Part shown: positions 8,451-15,730 of the stretch, one piece after another
Numbering within the stretch: the stretch's first letter is position 1
Layout: every line of letters starts with the position of its first letter
Assembly: GCF_015500095.1 (NCBI RefSeq)
Contig: NZ_CP062983.1
Span: 3,534,001-3,598,000, forward strand
DNA: 64,000 nucleotides
Reading direction: 5' to 3'
DNA from: Phototrophicus methaneseepsis
GTDB taxonomy: Bacteria > Chloroflexota > Anaerolineae > Aggregatilineales > Phototrophicaceae
The notes under the pieces: model-generated
The model's database searches: none
Seen by the model: only the letters and a program-made list of their open reading frames with translations
Told to the model about the DNA's origin: nothing
Translations under genes and position numbers: made by a program

Positions 8451-11141
8451 ATGGGTAATGAACTGAAAATGGCGGCAGGTCAGCATATTGACTTGCTGCC
8501 ATATTTTTATGGGGCAGAGCAGGGGCGCGTTGGCTTCCAGATTGGGGCTGAGCAGCTCCGCGTTCATCACCAGTCGGGGGATGGTGACAATTGGGTGCAG
8601 TTCCTGCTGAGCAAGAACCTGAATGCTGAGCAGTTCCGCATTCAATATGGCTGGATTATGCGCGGCTGGGACACGTCGCCGGATCTGCCGACGTTCTATA
8701 AGACGTGGACGCAGACGACGAGCGGCGAGTTCGTCACAGGACATGCCTGGTTCCCGCGGTATGCTGCACCGGGGACTGTTTTCATTACGAATGGCTGGAC
8801 ACAGTTCTTCTATAAGGGTTTCTTCATCAGTGCCGAGGGGACCAGCACGCAGGATAACCACGTGCCGGGCGAGCCGAAGGGTGAGCGCTATTATGACTCT
8901 TGGCGCGTGACGTTCCTGGGTAAGTATGATGAGATGAGCCCCGGCCCCGGCTACGCCATGCGGAAGGATGTGGTGAAGTTCAAGAGCGAGGCGAATATCA
9001 ACGGGAATTGGGTCATCCAGGAAGTGTATTACTTCCAGCACGGTTATGGGATGATCGGCTGGCAGAAATACGCCAGCGGTATCTTGAAGGTGACGGCCTG
9101 GTGGGATAATGACCGAGCTGAGCCACGCCAGCTTTATACGCCACCTGGCGGCTGGCCGGATATCGCAGCGGCGGCTATCCATACCACGCTGCCTTATTAT
9201 TTTGCTAATACATCTGAGCCTGAACCTGAACCGTCCCCGGCGCCTGAAGTGCTTAGCCCGGTGCGGCCTGATTTGTTTAAGGATGATTTCGCCGTGGCGG
9301 ACCTCATCCCCTATGCTGAGGCAATCCGTCACCCGGAGAACACGGCAATCTGGATGGAACCGGGCGACCTGGACCCGGCTGTGGGGTTGAGCGCTGATGA
9401 GATCCTGCAAGCCGTGGTTGATGGCGAGCTGGCGGGCATCCTGGCGCTGTGTACGGGTGCGACGGTAAAGAACCGGGGTCTCTCTGACTTTGAGTGGACT
9501 AAGCAGGCAGCGGCGAATCATCCGCAGTTGATGGTTTGCGTGCGGCATTATTCGCTGTTTGGTGATAGCCACGTGCATCAGTTCGAGCGGACGACGTGGA
9601 AGCGTCATAAGCCGGGTGAGATGCTGATGAAGATGGCACAGATTAAGGCGCAGGGCTGGCCGTCAAATGTGTGGCACGAGCTTGAATTGTGCGAGCCGGA
9701 CCTGGATGGCCGGAAGGAAACGTTCATTGCGTTGTGCCAGTGGTATCTAGAAGTCATCCGCGGGAATATGGTGATTGGCCTGCCGATCTTGTTGTTCAGC
9801 TTCGGTGTGGGGACGTATGAGAGAGCTTGGCTCGATGACCCCGTGGTAAAAGAACTGACGGATCTGGTGAAGCAGCGGCCTGATTTATTCCAGATGGATG
9901 GGCATGAGTACAGCATGGGGCATGGCTCGATGACGCTGCGGAAGGATTATCCGGCTGGTGTGTTCGTACCGGAGGTCGCGCGGAACCCGGCGAGGTGGTC
10001 TGCTACGTATGAGCGTGCACTGGATGAGCACTGGCACTATGGGCGGCATGAATGGTGGGATATGCCGTTTGTGCGCACGGAGTGCTGGCTGGATGTGATG
10101 AGCGATGTTCAGAGCATCCCGGTGGCGAAGCTGGAGCAGGCGGGGTGGATCGTGCCACCGCTGAACCCGGCTGAAAAAGTGGATGATTATATGCGGCGTG
10201 AATTTGGTATGGCTGAGTTCCATACGAATATACGCGGCTATTCAACGATGCGCCGATATGCTGACCGGATATTTGAGACGACGCTGAGCGACGATCAGTT
10301 TGCGGCGTTTGTGTACATTATGATGTGCCATGTTCTGAGCACGACAAAGGGCCGGAGTAGGGCCGACTTTGTGTTTGGTGCGAATAATGATTGGCATCAT
10401 GGGCAGGATGCCGGGCACGATATTGCACGTCATTTGTATCGCAAGTTCTGGGCGCTGCTGGCGAGGCCGAGCGCGAAAGAGGGCACGATGCCGACGAATG
10501 AAGAGCACGTGAATGTGCAATCTAAGGCGACGCAGTGGACAAATGTGCGCAGCCAGCCGACAACGGTATCAGCGGTGGTTGGGAAGCTGCTGGCCGGGAC
10601 GAAGTATGAGGCGTATCTGAATTACGCGGATGACTTCGGTGAGGCGAATGGCGAGCATTGGGCTGCTATCCGGGTGAAGATTGGCGAGGCGTGGCTCAGT
10701 GGTTATGTGGCGCTGGATTGGATCGCATGGGCGGATGTGCGGCACACTCAGGAGCTGCCCGCTGTGGACCCGGATCCTGCACCAGGAGAACCGGAGGAAG
10801 GCCCGGAAGAAACGCCAGAACAGCCAGAGGAAACGCCGGAAGAACCTGCTCAGCCAGAGGAGCCCGAAGAACCGGAAGAAACGCCGGAAACGCAGCCGGA
10901 GGAGCCAGAGGTGCCCTATAAGCCGACGACCCCGGATCTGCCGATGTACGGGATAGAAGTGCGGACGCGCATTTTTGAGATGGATGATGTGCAGCGCGCG
11001 ATTGTAGCTTACAGCAATATTGAGTATGGGCTGCGGATACTCGATATCAACTTCCATCATCTGACCCCGCAGCAGGCTATTGAGGCGCTGCAAACTGCGG
11101 CGGCGAAGAATGCAGCGGCTATGTTGGAGGCACAGGTATGA
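8451..11141 (+). CDS. Multidomain phage hydrolase with SH3b domain (putative lysin or tail hydrolase)
   Basis: 896-residue modular protein. Residues 1-260 form a Trp/Tyr-rich beta domain. A short Pro/Glu linker (about 262-275) is followed by a region of about 280-620 with the look of a TIM-barrel glycosidase (acidic motif HELELCEPD near 407 and MDGHEYSMG near 483). A helical segment follows, then an SH3b wall-binding domain (about 685-763), a long Pro/Glu/Thr linker (about 775-823) and a C-terminal domain of about 70 residues. No signal peptide. Adjacent small membrane genes argue for an endolysin, while the N-terminal domain would also suit a tail-associated enzyme. Family assignment of the catalytic region is uncertain. 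The next gene overlaps its stop by four bases. Confidence 0.55.
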   Translation: MGNELKMAAGQHIDLLPYFYGAEQGRVGFQIGAEQLRVHHQSGDGDNWVQFLLSKNLNAEQFRIQYGWIMRGWDTSPDLPTFYKTWTQTTSGEFVTGHAWFPRYAAPGTVFITNGWTQFFYKGFFISAEGTSTQDNHVPGEPKGERYYDSWRVTFLGKYDEMSPGPGYAMRKDVVKFKSEANINGNWVIQEVYYFQHGYGMIGWQKYASGILKVTAWWDNDRAEPRQLYTPPGGWPDIAAAAIHTTLPYYFANTSEPEPEPSPAPEVLSPVRPDLFKDDFAVADLIPYAEAIRHPENTAIWMEPGDLDPAVGLSADEILQAVVDGELAGILALCTGATVKNRGLSDFEWTKQAAANHPQLMVCVRHYSLFGDSHVHQFERTTWKRHKPGEMLMKMAQIKAQGWPSNVWHELELCEPDLDGRKETFIALCQWYLEVIRGNMVIGLPILLFSFGVGTYERAWLDDPVVKELTDLVKQRPDLFQMDGHEYSMGHGSMTLRKDYPAGVFVPEVARNPARWSATYERALDEHWHYGRHEWWDMPFVRTECWLDVMSDVQSIPVAKLEQAGWIVPPLNPAEKVDDYMRREFGMAEFHTNIRGYSTMRRYADRIFETTLSDDQFAAFVYIMMCHVLSTTKGRSRADFVFGANNDWHHGQDAGHDIARHLYRKFWALLARPSAKEGTMPTNEEHVNVQSKATQWTNVRSQPTTVSAVVGKLLAGTKYEAYLNYADDFGEANGEHWAAIRVKIGEAWLSGYVALDWIAWADVRHTQELPAVDPDPAPGEPEEGPEETPEQPEETPEEPAQPEEPEEPEETPETQPEEPEVPYKPTTPDLPMYGIEVRTRIFEMDDVQRAIVAYSNIEYGLRILDINFHHLTPQQAIEALQTAAAKNAAAMLEAQV

Positions 11142-11452
11142 TTAAGAAGGTGAAGATCATCACGCTTGATTACGATGTGGAGATGGTCCCACGGTTGGAG
11201 AATGAAAGCGGGAATGAGCTATACGGATGGCACCAGGAATATAATCAGCGCATCCTTATCTCTGAGGAATACACAGAGGAGCTCCAGGTAAGAGCAATCT
11301 GGCATGAGGTGTGTCATGGGTTGTTTCGCCAATTTGGTATGGAGACCGATGACGAGGAAGAAATCTGCCGGGCATTGGGACACATGCTGCCGACGCTGCT
11401 GCGAGATAACCCCGAACTGGTGAAGCTTACGATGGGTGATGCTGTACCGTAG
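11138..11452 (+). CDS. Small HExxH metallopeptidase-like protein
   Basis: 104-residue protein with a zinc-site motif HEVCH (about residues 53-57) preceded by an IW-x-H helix. A downstream EEEICRALGHML segment could supply the third ligand (Glu), as in ImmA/IrrE-type domains. It starts within the stop codon of the large hydrolase (ATGA) and is the last gene before a terminator. ImmA-like proteins cleave phage repressors, but the late-operon position here argues against a simple repressor-cleavage role; wall or scaffold processing is another option. Catalytic activity is not shown. Confidence 0.55.
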   Translation: MIKKVKIITLDYDVEMVPRLENESGNELYGWHQEYNQRILISEEYTEELQVRAIWHEVCHGLFRQFGMETDDEEEICRALGHMLPTLLRDNPELVKLTMGDAVP

Positions 11453-11587
11453 AATGGGCCTTATCGGGTATCCCAAGTTAACCCAGGTCGATCTGCGAAT
11501 TGCGCGATAGTTGGCGCGATGCAAGGGCGCTGACTGGTATGCTGTGGATGGGGATACGACATCCTGATAACTCCTTGAAAAACAAAG

Positions 11588-11612
11588 ACCACCCTGGGCC
11601 GGGTGGTTTTTG
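11588..11612 (+). terminator. Rho-independent terminator of the late operon
   Basis: Stem ACCACCC/GGGTGGT with a 6-base loop, followed by TTTTTGTTT. It closes plus-strand late transcription and may also serve the minus-strand genes on its right. Confidence 0.75.
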
Positions 11613-11613
11613 T

Positions 11614-11742
11614 TTATATAACTTCTATCAGCCTTAAAATGAACAGAATGATCCCGGCGATGATGATGAGGCGAATGAGCAAGGGAGCGGGTGGCTTATC
11701 ATGAGGCTTCAGGTTCTTGTACATTTGCCGTCGCAGGTTCAC
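11614..11742 (-). CDS. Candidate 42-residue membrane peptide
   Basis: Short reading frame starting with GTG at 11742, 12 bases after the stop of the secreted-protein gene at 11755. An AAGGGAAAG ribosome site precedes it at normal spacing. The first half is basic and polar; the second half is a transmembrane helix (core IIIAGIILFIL). The arrangement resembles small membrane peptides that accompany exported phage proteins. It is below normal gene-calling size, so existence as a gene is plausible but unproven. Confidence 0.4.
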   Translation of the reverse strand: MNLRRQMYKNLKPHDKPPAPLLIRLIIIAGIILFILRLIEVI

Positions 11743-11754
11743 GATGCTTTCCCT

Positions 11755-12255
11755 TTATTCTGCATACACCTTTAACACAGAACTCCATACGACGAATTGC
11801 ATAATGTTCGCGCTGTTACGTTCAATCAACGTCTCTGCTAATCCGAGCCATTCGGCTGCGCTTTCGTCAGCGTCATTACTAAAGTCGATAACGGCATTGT
11901 GTAACAACGAGATGCTCATCACCCGCTCCGACATGGCAATGGTATACATATCGCGGAAGCGGTTGGATTCAGTGCAATCCGGCAACAATACAGAGTCTTC
12001 TCGCCAGTTGTTGTAAAACTCAACTGATTCTTTTAGAAGACGTGGAATAGCTGAAAACGTTCCATTTTCCGTAATGGACGCTATGCGGGTGCCGAAGTCA
12101 TCGAATTGATCGACAAGATCATGATCTTCAATAAACTCTGTGGCCTCGGTTGCTTGTTCGATTGAGCACTTGAAAGGGTCTTCGAGTTCGTCGTCTTGAG
12201 CGGCTGCGGGGAGTGCGAGAAGAAGGGCCAATAGAACCAGGATTGTATAACGCAT
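11755..12255 (-). CDS. Secreted protein of unknown function
   Basis: 166 residues with a clear signal peptide (hydrophobic LVLLALLLALPAAAQ, cleavage near residue 20). The mature part is acidic and alpha-helical with two cysteines (FKCSIEQ and LPDCTES), which could form a disulfide outside the cell. No family was recognised. The gene lies on the opposite strand to the lytic operon and has its own promoter (12291-12320). Such an independent 'moron' position suggests expression in the lysogen and a possible effect on the host surface. The second secreted protein at 14689-15189 has a similar plan but no obvious sequence identity. Confidence 0.6.
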   Translation of the reverse strand: MRYTILVLLALLLALPAAAQDDELEDPFKCSIEQATEATEFIEDHDLVDQFDDFGTRIASITENGTFSAIPRLLKESVEFYNNWREDSVLLPDCTESNRFRDMYTIAMSERVMSISLLHNAVIDFSNDADESAAEWLGLAETLIERNSANIMQFVVWSSVLKVYAE

Positions 12256-12290
12256 TGTTTTTACCTTTGTGCAGATAAAGTGATGCGTTT

Positions 12291-12320
12291 AGTATAACAT
12301 TAGATTAAGTGGAGCAACGA
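12291..12320 (-). promoter_or_regulatory. Promoter of the secreted-protein gene
   Basis: On the minus strand an extended -10 element reads TGT-TATACT (12291-12299). The -35 region is weak; the nearest TTG-containing hexamer is TTGCTC with a 15-base spacer. The start would fall about 30 bases before the ATG at 12255. Confidence 0.45.
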
Positions 12321-12380
12321 TAAAGATGCTGCGCTTAAAACCCACACTGATCGACTCCCCACGGCGATCAACTTAATTGA

Positions 12381-12402
12381 AAGCCCCCGGCTGACGGGGG
12401 CT
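12381..12402 (-). terminator. Terminator downstream of the integrase
   Basis: 8-bp stem AGCCCCCG/CGGGGGCT with a 5-base loop. T-rich flanks occur on both strands (CTTTTCGTTT on plus, CTTTCAATT on minus), so it can end integrase transcription and block readthrough the other way. Confidence 0.7.
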
Positions 12403-12413
12403 TTTCGTTTGGG

Positions 12414-13583
12414 TTAGTCTGAGATGTTGACGTAGTTGGCGAGGGTCGATGATTCGTGGTCCGGGGCTTTGCCGATGTAGCGCATGGTGACGTCTGATGA
12501 TTTGTGGCGGAGCATTGTTGAGATGGCGGCGATGGGCATCCCGGCATTGTAGGCCACCGCGGCGGCGGTTCGTCGGGTGTCGTGAGCTGCGAGGCCATGA
12601 CCTTTACCGCAAACGCGCTCGGTGGATACGCGAATGATGCGGCGAATGCCGGATGTATCTATGGCGCTGGTGTTGTAGTCGCCATCGGCAATGTCTGACC
12701 AGTTGCCAATGGGTTGCCAGATGGGCATGTCGCCAGCGATACGGCGCGGGCTATCTGCTGGTAGGGCATCGTTGAAGGCATCTACGAAGTCATAAATGGC
12801 ATCGATGCAGGCCGGGGAGACGCTGACGGGGTCGATGTTGTTGCGTTTGCCGCGGACGGTAATCAGCCAGATGTCGCCTTCCTGGGTGATGCTATCTAGG
12901 GTGATGCGGCGGATCTCTGCGACGCGGAGGGCTGACTCGAAGGCGAGGCGCATGATGGCGTAGTTGCGCTTGCCGATGATGCTGGCGCGGTCCATCTGGC
13001 GCAGGACGGCGTTGACCTGGTCGATTGTGAGGCGTTTGCCATGCTGCCAGAGCGGCGATACGTTGGATGTGGTTTCGTTGCGCGGCGGCTTGATGGCGCG
13101 GGCAGCTTCTATGTGTTCACGGCAATCGCTGATGTAATTGCGCAGTTGGTTGACGACCATCATGCGGGCTTGCATCTTCTTCATAAATTCGGCTTCTGAT
13201 GTGCCAGGTGAGACGACCACCTGCTCAACGAGCTGCTCTGTATCGATGGGTTGGGTGGCGAGCGCATTGAGCAGTAAGCGCAGGGGTGACATGTATCGGC
13301 TGCTAATCGTTGATGATTTAAGGCCGCGTTCCCGCAGGTGGGCGATGTAGCGCTTCATGAGGTTGGCAGTGGGTAGGACGTCGCCAGACCATTGACGCCA
13401 GTAATCCAGGCCGGATTCATAGACGCGGCGGGTGTGCTTTTCCGGCGTCTGGCTGCTGGGTAATTGGTCGATGTGGGCGAAGACATCGGCAATGGCGCGG
13501 TCCAGGTTGAAGTAATTGAGGTAGCGCGTGTCTCGCTCTGGGTCGTAGCGCGTAATTTGTTGGGACTGTGATACAGTGTTCAT
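12414..13583 (-). CDS. Tyrosine recombinase (phage integrase)
   Basis: 389-residue integrase of the tyrosine recombinase family. The N-terminal core-binding domain (about 35-125) is followed by a catalytic domain with the full set of residues: Arg in ALRVAEIRR, Lys in VRGKRN, HDTRR, His in LRHKS and the nucleophile Tyr in MRYIG. A good ribosome site (GGAAGG) precedes the ATG. It lies 2.2 kb from tRNA-Pro, whose 3' end faces the prophage, so it most likely integrated the element at that tRNA. It is transcribed away from the tRNA and ends at a hairpin terminator. Confidence 0.93.
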   Translation of the reverse strand: MNTVSQSQQITRYDPERDTRYLNYFNLDRAIADVFAHIDQLPSSQTPEKHTRRVYESGLDYWRQWSGDVLPTANLMKRYIAHLRERGLKSSTISSRYMSPLRLLLNALATQPIDTEQLVEQVVVSPGTSEAEFMKKMQARMMVVNQLRNYISDCREHIEAARAIKPPRNETTSNVSPLWQHGKRLTIDQVNAVLRQMDRASIIGKRNYAIMRLAFESALRVAEIRRITLDSITQEGDIWLITVRGKRNNIDPVSVSPACIDAIYDFVDAFNDALPADSPRRIAGDMPIWQPIGNWSDIADGDYNTSAIDTSGIRRIIRVSTERVCGKGHGLAAHDTRRTAAAVAYNAGMPIAAISTMLRHKSSDVTMRYIGKAPDHESSTLANYVNISD

Positions 13584-13623
13584 GGAGACCTTCCTTCTTC
13601 ATGCTGTGAGATGACCCTTGGTG

Positions 13624-13651
13624 AAAGCCCCTGTTGACGCAGGGGCTTTTG
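13624..13651 (-). terminator. Hairpin terminator between the integrase and small regulatory genes
   Basis: Stem AAAGCCCCTG/CAGGGGCTTT with a 5-base loop and TTTTGCTTTG on the plus side. It ends minus-strand transcription of the 13688 gene and separates it from the integrase. Confidence 0.6.
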
Positions 13652-13687
13652 CTTTGTTGGGTTACGGGTTGGGCTATTGGCCGGGTT

Positions 13688-13969
13688 CTATTCGTCGGGT
13701 TCTGTTTCCTCGGTGATTTTGTAACTTGCATGGACGAGGAAAGCGCCAGGGTGGCCCTGGATTTCAAGATGGAACCCTTTTGCGAACCGGGTAATGCCGA
13801 TGATGCGCGGTTGGCGCTTTGTGTTGTAGATGGCGACGAGGCAGCGCAGGACCGGGCTTGTATCGCGAGCAGAGAGGTTGATCTGCTCATGGTAAAGATG
13901 GATGTTCAGTTCTTCGCCGTTTTGCATCCGGTCGTAGGCGTCTTGTACGGTGATTGTTTGCTCAGGCAT
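13688..13969 (-). CDS. Hypothetical small phage protein
   Basis: Unrecognised 93-residue protein, soluble and mixed alpha/beta, with an acidic end. The start at 13969 is fixed by a near-perfect GGAGGTG ribosome site four to five bases upstream; the frame extends further upstream, but that part has a shadow-like composition. The start codon lies inside the end of the upstream gene (8-base overlap), so translation is coupled. With its partner it is controlled by the operator-containing promoter at 14581-14628, which suggests an early or lysogeny-control role. Confidence 0.55.
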   Translation of the reverse strand: MPEQTITVQDAYDRMQNGEELNIHLYHEQINLSARDTSPVLRCLVAIYNTKRQPRIIGITRFAKGFHLEIQGHPGAFLVHASYKITEETEPDE

Positions 13970-14483
13970 TGTGCACCTCCAAGCCGGAGGGCAGCAGGCC
14001 CATGATGGACGGGGCGGGCAATAGGGCGATGATTCGCGGTGCCGGTGCTGGTGCGATTGGCCTCTGTATCTGGATGGTGCGAGCCTGTTGGTGTTTAATA
14101 AGGTCTTCTTCTGAGATGGTGAGCATCTCAGGGAACATCCGCAGGCGGGTGCCATCGTCGAGCGTCTTGATGCGAGAGGGAAGTTCGATACGGTACATGT
14201 AACTGCGCTTGTTCATGCCCCAGGGGTCTTTTTGTTCCCAGCGCCGCAGGATAACGCCCTGGCCGTGTGGGGTGGCGACTTCTTCCAGGGGGCGGAAGTG
14301 CGCCGGGGTGGCGAGACGTCGGTTACTTTCTTTAATGGCTTCTACGGCCATCTGGGAGAATTGCCCGACAATGAGCTGGTTATCGGCACGCACGATTTGC
14401 ATATAGCGCTTCCTGTTATCAATCGTGCGCATATTATGGGGTTTGACGCGGGTCTTACCGCGTTGTAACATTGTGTTGGACAT
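13962..14483 (-). CDS. Hypothetical early phage protein
   Basis: Unrecognised 173-residue basic protein. The central part (about 60-130) looks like a compact beta-rich domain (GQGVILRRWEQKDPWG, then YRIELPSRIKTL); a Pro/Ala-rich segment near 140-160 precedes the end. No signal peptide or membrane segment. AGGAG six bases before the ATG is a good ribosome site. It is the first gene after a consensus promoter overlapped by repressor-like half-sites and a 110-base leader with a hairpin. It overlaps the next gene by eight bases. Confidence 0.55.
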   Translation of the reverse strand: MSNTMLQRGKTRVKPHNMRTIDNRKRYMQIVRADNQLIVGQFSQMAVEAIKESNRRLATPAHFRPLEEVATPHGQGVILRRWEQKDPWGMNKRSYMYRIELPSRIKTLDDGTRLRMFPEMLTISEEDLIKHQQARTIQIQRPIAPAPAPRIIALLPAPSIMGLLPSGLEVHNA

Positions 14484-14511
14484 TACGGACTCCTAGTCTC
14501 TATTTGTCCTT

Positions 14512-14544
14512 GACCCTGGTAGAGGTTTCAGCTCTGCTGGGGTC
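14512..14544 (-). promoter_or_regulatory. Leader hairpin upstream of the early gene pair
   Basis: In the transcribed leader of the 14483 gene, GACCC and GGGTC arms enclose a second AGAG/CTCT pair. On the plus strand the same hairpin is followed by TTTTATTT, so it may stop transcription coming from the integrase side. On the minus strand no T run follows, so a role in mRNA stability or translation is possible. Confidence 0.35.
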
Positions 14545-14580
14545 TTTTATTTAGGTTATGCCTGATAAAGCATTTTATGC

Positions 14581-14607
14581 TGTATGTACTACAACATACA
14601 TTGTATG
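14581..14607 (-). promoter_or_regulatory. Operator-like repeats overlapping the early promoter -10
   Basis: Three copies of the same hexamer in alternating orientation: TGTATG (14581-14586), CATACA (14595-14600) and TGTATG (14602-14607). The last two form a dyad with one central base that covers the -10 box. This is the normal placement of a phage repressor operator. The likely binding protein is the Cro/C1-type HTH protein at 15378-15659. Confidence 0.6.
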
Positions 14608-14628
14608 CTCTAATTCAAATTATGTCAA
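14600..14628 (-). promoter_or_regulatory. Consensus sigma70 promoter of the early gene pair
   Basis: Minus strand: TTGACA (14623-14628), exactly 17 bases, TACAAT (14600-14605). Transcription would start near 14593 and reach the ATG at 14483 after a leader of about 110 bases. Confidence 0.75.
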
Positions 14629-14646
14629 CCTTTTTCATTAACAAAA

Positions 14647-14668
14647 AACTCCCCTTTAGCGGGGAGTT
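14647..14668 (-). terminator. Terminator of the second secreted-protein gene
   Basis: Stem AACTCCCC/GGGGAGTT with a 6-base loop; on the minus strand it is followed by a run of T (complement of ACAAAAAA). It lies 20 bases after the gene end at 14689. Confidence 0.75.
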
Positions 14669-14688
14669 GGCATTTTAAGCTGTATTGA

Positions 14689-15189
14689 TTAATTGCTTAG
14701 CAAAGGTTCTAAGCTAAAAGTCCAGTCATCGTCTGCATCGATCTCGAAGAATAACGTGCAATCCTCTCTGATTTCTAGGATGCCATTGTCGCTTCCTCCG
14801 CTGGTATCAAACACAAGTGATGACGAGCCACCTATACAACTAGCATCGATTTCTACGGCATCTAAGTTGAAATAGTCGCTGAATTCAGCTTCATATCTAT
14901 AGAACCCTGTACTAATGTCGACAGGACCGATGATCGAGTTCAATCCCATTTCATCGCTTGTATAACTATTATCTCCGCATTTGCTGGCAACCTTTTGTAA
15001 GCGCTGTGATAAAAGCAGTGCAGCACTGGTCGTTGACGTTTGATCTGCCGCAGACTCAAATGTAGGTAATGCCTCAGTGAGGATGTCTAAATAGACTGAG
15101 GAGCTGCATTCTTCCTCCTGGCCCATTACAGAAACGACGCCCAAAATAGCGAGTGCCAATATAAGTAGTAGCTTTGCAACATGTGACAT
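14689..15189 (-). CDS. Secreted Cys-containing protein of unknown function
   Basis: 166 residues with a signal peptide (LLLILALAILGVVSVMGQ, cleavage near residue 23). The mature protein is acidic with four cysteines (EEECSSS, SKCGDN, DASCIGG, REDCTLF) and a beta-rich C-terminal half. No family was recognised. It is an autonomous unit with its own terminator, opposite to the late genes, and stands next to the repressor-like gene. Expression in the lysogen and a surface or conversion function are possible. The length matches the other secreted protein at 11755-12255, but no sequence similarity was seen. Confidence 0.6.
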   Translation of the reverse strand: MSHVAKLLLILALAILGVVSVMGQEEECSSSVYLDILTEALPTFESAADQTSTTSAALLLSQRLQKVASKCGDNSYTSDEMGLNSIIGPVDISTGFYRYEAEFSDYFNLDAVEIDASCIGGSSSLVFDTSGGSDNGILEIREDCTLFFEIDADDDWTFSLEPLLSN

Positions 15190-15377
15190 ACGTTATCTCC
15201 TTAAGATGTATCGCTTAGATAGTATGACACAGTGTTGTTTCGCCGGGAATTAAGATTCAACAATATCGAAAATTGAGACAAACTAATTTATAACTTAAAT
15301 TGTATTATGGTAAGGTTAATTGTAATGCAAAAATGGCGACAATGATGTTATTATGGCATACACAGAAAGGGGAATGT

Positions 15378-15659
15378 ATGGAAAGAATTGTTGTTAACCG
15401 AACTAAGGAGTTGCTTGCGATAAAGTCGCGCCGTGAGCAACGACGAATTACGATTCGAGACATTGAGTCTGAGACTGGACTTGATAAGTCAGTTGTACAT
15501 CGTTGGCTTCAAAATGAAGTAAGACGCATTGATCTTCACGTATTAGAAGGTTGGTGCAATTATCTCGATTGTGAGCCTGGCGACATTTTGGTTCGGGAAA
15601 CTGTAGAGAAGGCTGACGAATCCCCTGAAATTATAAACCCAGAACTCTTGACCGCGTAG
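15378..15659 (+). CDS. Cro/C1-type HTH transcriptional regulator
   Basis: 93-residue DNA-binding protein. An XRE-type helix-turn-helix spans about residues 9-68 (RRITIRDIESETGLDKSVVH is its core helix pair, followed by DIL typical of the fifth helix). The ATG at 15378 is chosen for the AGAAAGGGG ribosome site; the frame is open further upstream. It is the only plus-strand gene on this side of the prophage and is divergent from the secreted-protein gene. It is the natural candidate for the prophage repressor or Cro. CATACA and TGTATG half-sites flank its own ribosome site, hinting at autoregulation. Confidence 0.75.
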   Translation: MERIVVNRTKELLAIKSRREQRRITIRDIESETGLDKSVVHRWLQNEVRRIDLHVLEGWCNYLDCEPGDILVRETVEKADESPEIINPELLTA

Positions 15660-15688
15660 CCGTAAACTAGCCGCAGAGTTCTGGGTTT
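15635..15688. repeat. Perfect 14-bp inverted repeat across the end of the HTH gene
   Basis: AAACCCAGAACTCT (15635-15648) is exactly complementary to AGAGTTCTGGGTTT (15675-15688), with 26 bases between. The left arm lies in the last codons of the HTH gene. Only three T follow the right arm, so it is at best a weak terminator; a protein-binding site is possible. Confidence 0.6.
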
Positions 15689-15730
15689 GACATGAGCGCA
15701 CACTGACGTGAGCGTGCACCTTAAAATTGG

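Noticed and set aside
8445-9608. 387-residue minus-strand frame opposite the large phage hydrolase
   Set aside because: Basic and His/Arg-rich, with no domain pattern or ribosome site. The plus-strand frame has recognisable domains and overlaps its neighbours correctly, so this is a shadow.
11453-11587. Possible degraded gene between the metalloprotein and the terminator
   Set aside because: The plus-strand frame has a stop in its middle and no recognisable family; too short to call a pseudogene.
13890-14155. Longer forms of the 13688-13969 gene starting further upstream
   Set aside because: The upstream part has shadow-like composition and overlaps the 13962-14483 gene, whereas the GGAGGTG site at 13969 is strong.
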